Made by a program: the position numbers and the translations under genes. The notes under the pieces are model-generated. The model was not told where the DNA came from. It was given only the letters and a program-made list of their open reading frames with translations, and did not search any database. Shown in pieces: positions 55,401 to 62,000 of a stretch of DNA of 64,000 nucleotides (positions are counted from its first letter, which is position 1; every line of letters starts with the position of its first letter). This DNA is from Phorcus lineatus (lineage: Eukaryota > Mollusca > Gastropoda > Trochida > Trochidae): assembly GCA_921293015.1 (NCBI GenBank), contig OV121081.1, positions 63,691,022 to 63,755,021 of the forward strand, in the 5' to 3' direction.

Positions 55401-56903
55401 GAACTATGAAATTCTCGGCATATAATGCGTAAGGGATAAACATTGTATTATAACTTTCTTTCTCAAATAGTACTTTAAATGTGTGGATTGGTAAATAGAG
55501 GTACAAATTTTGAAATGATAAGCACTTTGATCGGCGTTTTTCTGGTGAAGTTTAGTGACCTAGGCACAAGGACATAAATCTGTTTAAGAGTATTGAGCAA
55601 AATAATAGCGTGCATCTTATTTTGGTTTACTGATACTATAACTATCATCTGAAGTTGTTATCTATATATTCCTTGTCATTATGACCTGATGTAATGAATA
55701 AAGAAGTTGTTATCTATATATTCCTTATCATTATCTCCTGATATAATGAATAAAGAAGTTGTTATCTATATATTCCTTGTCATTATCACCTGATATAATG
55801 AATAAAGAAGTTGTTTTCCATATATTCCTTATCATTGTCACCTGATATGTGTAATGTACTTCTTTTCCTATTTCTTCCTCTCACTTGCTAGGAAAGTATT
55901 TTTCATCGACTGTGTGAAACGATTTTGAAAATGATAAGAGTGGTGTGTGTTAAATATGCATTATAGTGTAAATTAAGAATTAGATGGAAAACCATGTTGA
56001 ATCTATCTCTCTCTAACAAATATTGTTATCAATATATTCATACACATGTGAATCAGTGGTTGATTCGGTCTTCACATCATGATATTTAAATCATTTAAGT
56101 GATTTCACCTATGCCAATTCTGGTTCCGTTTGATAAAGATGCTTCTATCTTCTCAGAGTTAAATTACAGAAGAACTTTTGATTTCACAAATATTAATGTC
56201 AGAAATATGAATTTTGTTTTCCCTCACTAAAACCAAAGAACATTGCCTAATGAAGATTGGATGAAACTAAATTCGAATTAAGATGCAATTTTTCCTAAAT
56301 CTTTCTTCTAGTTAATCATTTGATATGAACAGTGTCTGGTTCATTTTATGACAACTTAACTAAATTCGAAACACACATATAGGACGCTCTCTTGGTGTAC
56401 ATTAAATGAAAAACTTAGTTTCAAATACGCTTAAAGCGATAGATGCAATGTAACAATTCATCTGGAATCCTATTTGACAAGGCGATGTTCCTAAAACATC
56501 AAAACTGTTGAATGGATACTGGTGAGTTCAAGACGATCTAGTAATCTGCTATTGAAGCAAAGTGTTATAACTGATATTTGATTTCACTGATGCTAGTGTT
56601 ACAATAGACCACTTGTCTATTCTATCGTGATCAAATTTGAATCAACCTGTAATCATGTAAACAAACACCAAAGTACTGGCAACCCTCGACAATCAGAAAA
56701 TTAAATTCGAGTTATCAGAGAAATTAATTCACTCATTTAGAGAAATGAAGTTCACGAAAATACTCACAGTGATGATTATGTGAATGAAATGAAACCTTGA
56801 AGCAATGAAATCCAAATAAATCCTTTAAAATGGTAAGTCCAAATTGGATACTCACCTTTGATCCAAGGAATATCACACAACAGACGAAAGTCCGTAACAA
56901 CAT
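22290..56903 (-). CDS. Giant type I membrane protein with MNNL-like head and WW-box repeats (6 exons)
   Basis: Join of exons 56856-56903, 42300-42469, 41439-41559, 41007-41164, 33735-40433 and 22290-22419 on the minus strand. All introns are GT-AG and all phases match, giving 7,326 coding bases and 2,441 residues. Order: signal peptide (about 1-16); MNNL-like domain (about 20-181) with cysteines 45, 46, 56, 60, 175 and 181; Thr/Lys/Arg-rich region (182 to about 2285) with 15 WW-box motifs at about 1254-1793; a more ordinary juxtamembrane segment (about 2285-2370); a transmembrane helix (about 2371-2395); and a 46-residue cytoplasmic tail. The MNNL module is known as the N-terminal C2-like domain of Delta and Jagged, which bind Notch. 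Here no DSL domain or EGF repeat follows, so a Notch role is only a hypothesis. I do not recognise a named orthologue. Extra small in-phase exons inside the long introns cannot be excluded. Confidence 0.85.
23435..23525 (-). mobile_element. Retroposon 3' end with (TTA)n tail
   Basis: On the minus strand a segment gcgccttgagcatgcattcg leads to gcgctatataaataccc and then an att/tta repeat. The combination of a GCGCC-rich stretch, TATATAAAT and a (TTA)n tail is a common animal LINE/SINE 3' end. Only the tail end is present, consistent with strong 5' truncation. Confidence 0.5.
26827..27160 (-). mobile_element. TTAA-flanked MITE, family 1, copy A
   Basis: The left end is TTAA then aaggacagtagcacg; the right end is gcggctactgaccct then TTAA. 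The ends are inverted repeats and TTAA is the target signature of piggyBac-type elements. An internal segment (ggaaatggattcgcaaag at about 27010) recurs reverse-complemented in copy B at 54691, so the two are the same family in opposite orientation. No transposase is present; it is non-autonomous. Confidence 0.75.
27615..28009. mobile_element. 395-bp MITE with 55-bp inverted ends and 8-bp target duplication
   Basis: The left arm (27616-27670) and right arm (27951-28007) are long inverted repeats; both contain gaggtagctccgtcat on the same reading after inversion. The direct repeat acacacct lies exactly at both edges (27607-27614 and 28010-28017). An 8-bp duplication fits hAT-type insertion. 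The interior of about 280 bases encodes nothing. Confidence 0.85.
28500..28880. repeat. Degenerate long-period tandem repeat
   Basis: Two to three diverged blocks recur, each with an atctacaaa-type start, a gaccaa/ggccac motif with cattagggg-like text, and an ending such as ttttctattctgg followed by gatgaaaatag. The blocks are about 130-150 bases apart. Divergence is high, so the period is approximate. Confidence 0.35.
29968..29986. mobile_element. Solo end of MITE family 1
   Basis: The sequence gcgccattgccccttttaaa matches the right end of the family-1 MITE copies, including the TTAA-like edge. I did not find a matching left end nearby, so this is a relic. Confidence 0.35.
30152..30632. mobile_element. 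TTAA-flanked MITE, family 2
   Basis: The left end is TTAA then cgagccactccgtgag; the right end, reverse-complemented, is agagccactccgtgat preceded by TTAA. The element is about 480 bases and encodes no protein. An internal segment around 30310 (aaaaccggacagtggcgcgc) recurs at 61931, showing that the family is repeated in this genome. Confidence 0.75.
31855..32040 (+). repeat. G-rich minisatellite (gggtaggggagaggag type)
   Basis: About 180 bases composed of gaggagggtagggg-type units, with runs of three to five G separated by one to four bases. The plus strand meets the simple G-quadruplex pattern many times over; the transcribed minus-strand RNA of the giant gene would be the C/U-rich complement. 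Confidence 0.9.
32041..32780 (+). repeat. Purine-rich minisatellite (agagtagagtatagaag units)
   Basis: About 740 bases of agtagagtatagaag units, with a longer block containing gaggataccataatatagat repeated three times at about 190-base spacing (near 32190, 32390 and 32570). Open frames of Ser-Thr-Leu-Leu-Tyr type on the minus strand arise from the repeat and are not genes. Confidence 0.9.
33735..40433 (-). CDS. Exon 5: giant exon with basic stalk, WW-box repeats and transmembrane helix
   Basis: A 6,699-base exon contributing 2,232 full codons. The acceptor is tatatttcag and the first base completes a Ser codon with exon 4. It begins LEFEWSVHCFTADDC, the end of the MNNL-like domain. A long Lys/Thr/Ser/Arg/Pro/Gln-rich stalk follows, with local repeats: an 8-residue QRPVTxQH set near 37690-37790, the WW-box array at 35555-37170, Thr runs near 34500-34720, and a VNSDKK hexad set near 34085-34200. 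One RGD lies near 37205. The juxtamembrane part contains two sequons (Asn-Ser-Ser, Asn-Gly-Thr), and the helix is WPAILGLTIGTAFLVAAVL. The donor is CAAAG|gtacgt. Without splicing, the frame would run 12 residues further to a stop at 33695. Confidence 0.9.
34085..34200 (-). repeat. 18-bp (6-residue) coding repeat, VNSDKK type
   Basis: Six consecutive hexapeptides of the form V-[NT]-S-[DE]-K-K are encoded in exon 5. They alternate N and T and grade from E to D. The regular 18-base period suggests recent tandem expansion or contraction within the lysine-rich membrane-proximal stalk. Confidence 0.85.
35555..37170 (-). repeat. WW-box array: 15 copies of [KR]PT[KR]xWQRRK
   Basis: Fifteen cores lie about 25-45 residues apart, each a small hydrophobic/basic island in Thr-rich sequence. 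Examples are KPTRWWQRKK, RPTKWWQRRK, EPTKWWNRKK and IPTKKWQRRK. The Trp at the second W position is kept in every copy; the first W varies (S, Y, K, P). Spacers are unrelated in sequence. Two outlying relatives occur upstream: FTRWWQRPQ near 38490 and TRGWRRPRR near 37900. Confidence 0.9.
37690..37790 (-). repeat. 24-bp (8-residue) coding repeat, QRPVTxQH type
   Basis: Four to five consecutive octapeptides in exon 5 follow the pattern QRPV-[TA]-x-x-[HT], with the middle one degraded to QKPGNEKY. It is a second, independent short tandem expansion within the stalk, upstream of the WW-box array. Confidence 0.8.
40434..41006 (-). other. Intron 4 of the giant gene (573 bp)
   Basis: GT-AG intron with donor gtaagt after ACTTC and acceptor tatatttcag. 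AT-rich with nothing else visible. Confidence 0.85.
41007..41164 (-). CDS. Exon 4: MNNL-like domain, second half
   Basis: 158 bases, 52 full codons plus two bases. It starts GHVKMNAFFYDYDDYD and ends NRQSDKT plus a split Ser. In Notch ligands the corresponding position holds the WP-x-x-[FY]-x-L-x-[IV]-E-A-W-D strand; here WPKM at the end of exon 3 followed by HVKMNAFFYD aligns with it. A run of acidic and aromatic residues (DYDDYD) replaces the AWD turn. The acceptor is gatcttctag and the donor TTC|gtaagt. Confidence 0.9.
41165..41438 (-). other. Intron 3 of the giant gene (274 bp)
   Basis: The shortest intron of the gene, with donor ATG|gtgagc and acceptor cttctag. Phase 0. No other content. 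Confidence 0.85.
41439..41559 (-). CDS. Exon 3: MNNL-like domain, central part
   Basis: 121 bases. The first base completes Arg73, then 40 residues beginning ANDHVFLFHRPLKYDAND and ending ILFDEWPKM. It corresponds to the central beta strands of the C2-like fold, ending at the Trp-Pro pair that is characteristic of MNNL domains. The acceptor is acattgcag and the donor gtgagc. Phase 2 in, phase 0 out. Confidence 0.9.
41560..42299 (-). other. Intron 2 of the giant gene (740 bp)
   Basis: GT-AG intron, donor GGAAG|gtgagt, acceptor attgcag, with no further features. Confidence 0.85.
42300..42469 (-). CDS. Exon 2: start of MNNL-like domain with Cys-Cys motif
   Basis: 170 bases, 56 full codons plus two bases. 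The key stretch GVLTIRLLNFENKKGRTYDG is followed at once by SCCD, then C-x3-C eleven residues later (ATCPDQCDYVM). This is the Notch-ligand N-terminus pattern: a strand ending in a-x-N-x-x-g, a double cysteine, then C-x3-C and an aromatic/hydrophobic strand. The acceptor tctttacccag and donor gtgagt are good. It is the strongest single piece of homology evidence in the gene. Confidence 0.9.
43001..43059 (-). mobile_element. 60-bp retroposed hairpin, copy 1, with 12-bp target duplication
   Basis: A 59-base insertion flanked by perfect direct repeats tctatataaaga (42989-43000 and 43060-43071). Read on the minus strand it folds on itself (acgccgct paired with agcggcgt) and ends in ACTCACTCAC. 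This is the pattern of a severely 5'-truncated SINE/LINE 3' end with an (ACTC)n tail, a type common in gastropod genomes. Confidence 0.85.
45020..45550. repeat. 34-bp minisatellite with 139-bp higher-order unit
   Basis: About 15 units of 34 bases share the core gattaattgagattagatat plus agacttgttgttat. Two diagnostic variants, acaattatttgag and cttttatggttaattg, recur together 139 bases apart (45272 and 45411). A block of four units has therefore been duplicated as one. Confidence 0.9.
48374..48520. repeat. 74-bp tandem duplication
   Basis: Two copies start gaaacaaagttccattt and end near aagtctgcttca, exactly 74 bases apart with few substitutions, so the duplication is recent. Confidence 0.85.
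50255..50470. other. GC-rich island within intron 1
   Basis: About 215 bases stand out from the AT-rich surroundings, with C-runs (acaccccctcccccaatg) at the right edge. On the minus strand, which is the transcribed strand, this gives GGGGGAGGGGG. It has no open frame of note. It could be an unrecognised repeat or a regulatory element; nothing in the sequence decides. Confidence 0.35.
51050..51445. repeat. 21-bp minisatellite, about 18 copies
   Basis: Unit atgtatagcatgttcaccat plus c, highly uniform, with a gac variant (catattgaccat) scattered through and one 15-base short unit. The seven-codon period carries no stop in one frame of each strand, so frames of MYSMFTI (plus) and MLYMMVN (minus) run the length of the array. 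It lies in an intron and has no start or splice context; I do not call a gene. Confidence 0.95.
54552..54908 (+). mobile_element. MITE family 1, copy B
   Basis: The left end is aagggacagcagcgcg; the right end, reverse-complemented, is aagggacagtagcacg. The flanking TTAA has decayed to tttc and ttta. It shares gaatccatttccctgcc (inverted) with copy A and a ttgaccctctgaagat block with copy C, which establishes the family. Non-coding. Confidence 0.75.
55078..55137 (-). mobile_element. 60-bp retroposed hairpin, copy 2, with 10-bp target duplication
   Basis: A 60-base insertion, about 90% like copy 1 (43001), flanked by perfect direct repeats ttatcaaact (55068-55077 and 55138-55147). The same hairpin and (ACTC)n tail are present. 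Just upstream, 55021-55050 carries a partial duplicate of the flank and tail, so the locus also underwent a local tandem duplication. Confidence 0.85.
55651..55850. repeat. 52-bp tandem repeat, about 4 copies
   Basis: Each unit begins gaagttgttatctatatatt and ends taatgaataaa; four copies are directly adjacent, the last diverged and truncated. Intronic. Confidence 0.9.
56856..56903 (-). CDS. Exon 1: signal peptide
   Basis: 48 bases encode MLLRTFVCCVIFLGSK, a short basic-then-hydrophobic leader, with donor TCAAAG|gtgagt and phase 0. The ATG has a favourable context (A at -3). No earlier ATG lies in the same frame in the bases checked upstream. Cleavage may fall at GS-K or slightly later, after the VQA of exon 2. 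This exon is the least secure because it is short and 14.4 kb from the next. The phase match, leader character and position still make it the best candidate. Confidence 0.7.
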
Positions 56904-59096
56904 GGTATACACTCTCTGAAACTCTTCTATGTAGAAGGCACAGAGTGGGGAAGTTTCCAGGAAAGTTTCTGTGTAAGTGACTCTTTCCCACCACCTCTCT
57001 GCCTCTGTCTTGCACTGGGGCTTGTCAGCAAGTGACCATCATACAGGTCCCAACGTTATGCAATGTGTGGTCCCAGTGCCTCTTCTCTTTACAATGAAGA
57101 GTATGAATCTGTGCCGCTCAGAGATTAATAGACAGTTTTAACACACCGGACACTTTCGATTCGAATGCTCTCTCAGGCTAGATTCCCACACGCGATCGAG
57201 CCTTGATCCAACGTGAAATATGCTAATATTGTATCAGCCGATCAATGGGGGTTCTACTGGCCCTCATGTGCTTACTCTGTTTACATCCTTTAAAGATTCC
57301 CCTCTGAGCATGCGCACAAATGAAGCTGTTCGAATGGTAAGGGTCCTATGATGGCCTAAGTCGATTGCCTTGCACCTGTGTTACCCCCCACAGAAGACAG
57401 ACGGCAAATCTATAGGCATTGCCTCTGTATATAAATTCACGTTTCATTCTAGTATTTATTCAGGATTAAGCATATTTAATAACCCCCGCCGATCTTGTTA
57501 TTCCGTATCCTAAGTTCTTGCTTACAGATGTAATCTATCTATTCAAAAATGCTGGCGCTTGTTTCATGGGCACTTAGATTAGAGGTAGGAGGACATTGAC
57601 ATGGAAACAAACAATACACTCAATTTGACAAACTTACATGTGAATTATGGTCATATCTCTTCGTTTGAAGATTACAAGAATAACTTAAACTGAAAACGTT
57701 TCAAATACTTGAAAATCTATATGGATATATACATGCACAGAAATTAAGAAAGTTAAAAACGATAGTGGTTTCTTATCTGAATAATGCGCCCTCACGTTGC
57801 TGTTTAGGATTGCATATTGTTTTGGGATTTAAAGAAATATATTTTATTATGTTTTGCAAAACAAACCTTTTTGTAACTGAAAGTGCCAATAGCTTAATTT
57901 CAAGTCAAAATAAGTTGGATAAAGCGAGCAAATTCAATTCACAATTTTGAATAACCGTATACTGTTGAAACCAAATAACATAAAATAATCACTTGGTAAT
58001 GACCACTAATCAAGAGTGCTTAAAATTAAAAAAAAACCGATTTGGACCTGGTTGTAGACCTACCTAGTAAAGCACCTGCCATGGTACACCTACCAATAAA
58101 GCACTAGCGATGGTAAGTAAATGAATCAATTTCATGTTCTTTCATCTTAGTTCGTGTCAACTTGTTGAATTTGCACAAGGCTTATGATTTGTAAGTGAAG
58201 GAGGTAGAAAGATGTAGCGACAATTCGATGTAAAGGTCAAGTGGAATATATTTAGTTATTTGGAGATGTGGGATAACAATGCACGTTGGTTGAAGGCTTT
58301 TATACAAAGCCATTCCAATAGATATGAATTAAAAAGACTGAAACGAATAAAAGAATACAAGTAAAAGGTACTTTTGCAGTCATTTACTCTATAGAGAATT
58401 AATATATTGGACATTAGTAAAATACCAAAATAGAAATATAGCTGTAACCAGTTAACTTAGTATGCTCGCCATCAAGAATACTACATACTTATGGACACAG
58501 TAATGTATTTACAATATGACAAACACATAATAATCGTTTATACAAACACATGAGGTTAAAAATATTGCTATTGTATTTCAACAGAGCGTCAGGGCTATTG
58601 AGCCTTGATGATGAGCACATTGTCTTCATAGCCGAGCTAAAAAACCAAGCTGAATCATATCATAGCATCGTCAAAATCAATGGAGCCGGATCGCAATGTT
58701 CAAAATAGATAAGATTATTGCAACCGAAATTCCAAATTACCTAAAAATAAATTTGAATTTGACATGAGAGTGATGAAATGTGCAAGAATGTGTCCATCTG
58801 GAACTTTGATGATCTCGACCCTGTATTTTTTTTATAGATATTGACCGGTCCGAATGTTGACAAGTAACAACTGAGCACTAACACGTGAACTCATATCTCA
58901 CAGCCAATGGAATCTCTGTGAAGAAACATCTTCATTATGGATTGGGTATAACTTGTTGGAATTCTTCTCTCCAGACTTACTCATGTTTGAGTATCAGTCT
59001 GCTTCCCGGGGCCATTTGTAAGTCTAAAGAATGTCCGACATGGTTATATCAGTTATATTAAGTATTCTAAAGAATGCAAGTTGTAGTATATTAATT
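56904..59096. other. Upstream region of the giant gene
   Basis: The 5' leader and promoter must lie here. The first 500 bases are GC-richer than the surrounding DNA. A tatataaat at about 57429 is the only TATA-like sequence noted and is over 500 bases from the ATG, so I do not assign a start site. Nothing else is identifiable to 59096. Confidence 0.4.
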
Positions 59097-59428
59097 CGGC
59101 AATAGCACGTTTTATGAAAATGAATCAAGTGATCTCACGAAAACGAAAATTAATGTTTCAATTTTATAAGAAAATGTTTTAATGAAAAAAGTAGTTTTAA
59201 AACAAACGTTTCATGCTTGGTCATATGATTAAAAGGTGTCGACAAAAAGTGGCCGCCGGTGATTTTTTTTTATGCTTGAGTATTTCCTCTGCGACTGCGC
59301 ATGATCGCGTCGAGTTGTTTTGAGAGGTTTTGACCCTCTGAAGATGATACATTTAGCATAACCTAATGTTTATTGAGAACAGTTTGAGAAATAAATCTCT
59401 CAGAAACCCCGTGCTATTGCCCCTTTAG
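59097..59428 (+). mobile_element. MITE family 1, copy C
   Basis: The left end is TTAA-ttc-ggcaatagcacg and the right end cgtgctattgcccc followed by ttta. The interior shares ttttgaccctctgaagat and gtgatctcacgaaaa-type segments with copy B in the same orientation. It is about 330 bases and non-coding. Confidence 0.75.
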
Positions 59429-59871
59429 ACATAGGAATTTGAAAGGTTGATGACATGACCTCAGACATATCGCGAGATCTCTTCTTGAAGACGGCAGTAG
59501 ATGTCATTCACACACGCCGTTATTATCAAGCTGTATTCAAAGTCGACTAATTTGTTTCAGAACTGATGTCCACATCAATTTTGTTTTTGAAAGCTATAAA
59601 TATAAAACTAACGCCTCTATCTAATAAGATATTAGACCTTACAAAATTTCGATGATTTAGAAAACAATTGAATCACAAAGAAAAGTTTCAAATTAAATAT
59701 AAACCTTTCCTAACATTTATTGAAGTTGTTTTACGGAAAACATCTTGTGGTCGTTTCATATTTGATATACGTTGCAGGAGAATAAAATTTGAACAAATAG
59801 TTAATACATTAACCAAAGTCATAGGTATTGTTGAGTGCAACAATAGATGAAGAAATTACCAAAACCCTGTT

Positions 59872-60342
59872 TCAGAAATGAACTGAAATTGAAATTTCAT
59901 TCCAATTTAACTGTCCTCTTTCCTGATACATTTTCCAACAAACTCCCGGCTCAAAAGCGCTAAAGACAAAATGCTTCTCATAGAATGTGGACCTATTAAG
60001 CAATAGTAAATGAACATTGCTTTTATTCAAATCAAGGAAATTCAAAGCTTCCAGGACAATGTTACAATTTCGTGTCAAATGAAAGCTATCACAATAAAGA
60101 GTATATTCATTAGCGTGTTTCCAAAATTGATTACTATATTTGACAGCTTGTTGAAATCGTTCATGACCGTGTTCAACGTGTTGTATGTGCAGTTTCCAGG
60201 CGCCATTTCCTCCGAGAAAAAGAGCGTTCGAGGAAGAAGAAAAAAGCATGTCCTCGTTTGATTGCACCTCAACACCAGCTATACAGGCGTATTTAAACAC
60301 ATCATTAAGATTACAGCGTGAAGGTGCTTGTAGAAATCTCAC
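59872..60342 (-). pseudogene. Unassigned 156-codon open frame, possible exon or gene relic
   Basis: An uninterrupted frame of about 156 codons with normal-looking amino-acid composition (SNEDMLFSSSSNALFLGGNG, FWKHANEYTLYCDSFHLTRN), unlike the low-complexity frames elsewhere. It opens with GTG rather than ATG and a stop lies five codons upstream; the first internal ATG is about 30 codons in. No good splice acceptor is visible at its start. I do not recognise a domain. It could be a retroposed gene fragment, a transposon-derived piece or chance. Confidence 0.3.
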
Positions 60343-61900
60343 ACGTTGTTTTTGTTATACAAGCTAAATCAATCCCGATTAAAAGGAAATTCTAAATTCA
60401 AATTTAAAAACATTATTTGAAGGTTCAAACTGGAACTGTTGTGAAAGAAAAATTTCGCGTCTTTCTCCGACGTTCTGCAATTATCAGACTATCAACTCTT
60501 GATTATAATTAGTAAAATACTATAAAGTTTTGGAATAATATATTCACCATTTGACAAGTTGTAGATATCCGTTTTTTGTGACAGCTTGATATAATGACAA
60601 TTTATTCAGTAGAAACACTTATGAGAACGTCCACAGTAGCAGGAAGGTTCACTGAATCATTAGTTATTAACTAAGATTACTTTGAAATGAGAAGATTTCA
60701 TTTGCCTTGTCAATTAGAAATATAGCCAAGATGTGGATATGAGGTTAGAGGAAAGAAATTATCACTTTTTGAGATATCTCATTACGATTTATCATCTTTT
60801 TAATAATGATTTTGTTTCTAATACGCTTTACCACTTTTTATATGTCAAAATATATCAATGAATAAAATTGATGTTACAGCAACTTGGGTAAAAAAGGGCT
60901 AAAACATTAAAGGCAAGTTCGTCACGGCAATTTTCAGAATATGTTCATATCAGTTGATAAGGTCAACAGCTTTGCCAGTAAAGTTAGAATAACTTGTGTG
61001 TTCATTATTCTGTAGACAGATTAAGTATAACCTTCATCAACACGCTCTCTGCTTAAGCATTGACGTAACGTGATGTTGGCCTAACTCAAGTAGGAGTGAA
61101 TCAGTTCACAAATCAAGTTTTTATTTAAAAATCTGCTGATTAACCAGTAGGAATAGGACGCTTGTATACAAACCCAGTCACAGTCCGCAATTGATTTTGC
61201 GTTATCTGTTCATTCTGACTTCCTGATATTTGCAGCAAAAACCGAAATGTTTAATTCCTCTTCTTCAGGATTCTGACTTCAATTGTTGAGAGCTGTTCCT
61301 GTAAACACCGCCTTCTTTTCTATATACTTCTGCGTGCTTCCCTCTTCCTACAATTTCACCTGTACCAGATGATTGCCATTCTGTCTACATGACATACCTG
61401 TGTTGTTGGTATGTACCGATAACCATTGAGGCGACAAGGCCACTCTATCGTTCATAGGACAATAGGTAGCACAGTATTTACACCTGGTAAAGGTAGTATC
61501 TAGTGTAAACTCGTTATTTTTTCTTAAATGATATCAAAATTCCAAGGTTTTGGCATTGAGTTGTTTGCAATTCTTTTTATCTTTGGTCAGTCATGGAAAG
61601 GATATGATTTTTTTTCTTATTTAAGTATTAATGATATAGCATGTCGTCTTATAGATATTATCATAAAACAACTGGATTCCATAACGAGAAAAACCAAGAA
61701 AAACAGTATAATAATATATAGTTTTAGCACTATAATATGACATATTTAGTAAAAATGGACACTAATGATATTGAAGTACACAGAGTACTGTATGTTGTTA
61801 TAGTCAGATATGAAAAGTTTTGTAAATAGTGTTATTTGATGGAAACAATTTGCTGTTTCTGGAAATAACCATCGTAATTCTTATCAGTTTATTATAGAAA
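60343..61900. other. Intergenic stretch, nothing identifiable
   Basis: AT-rich sequence upstream of the giant gene with no supported coding region or structural element. Confidence 0.5.
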
Positions 61901-61904
61901 CAAT

Positions 61905-62000
61905 TAATATGTAAAAGTTGCATTTTTGAAATCGAAAACCGGACAGAAGCGCGCGCCAATTAATCCTAACTTTGGAAAACTATTTAGAGTAGATACAAGA
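61905..62000 (+). repeat. Fragment of MITE family 2
   Basis: About 95 bases align with 30290-30375 inside the family-2 MITE, including aaaaccggacag followed by gcgcgc and a tttggaaaact-like segment. The family's inverted ends were not found around it, so it is a partial or diverged copy. Confidence 0.6.

Larger units (their letters stand above)
42470..56855 (-). other. Intron 1 of the giant gene (14.4 kb)
   Basis: The long first intron separates the signal-peptide exon from the domain exons. It contains hairpin insertions at 43001 and 55078, minisatellites at 45020, 48374, 51050 and 55651, a GC-rich island near 50300, and a MITE at 54552, each listed separately. No alternative first exon could be supported. 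The remaining stretches (43072-45000, 45560-48370, 48520-50250, 51500-54540 and 55860-56850) show nothing identifiable. Confidence 0.8.
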
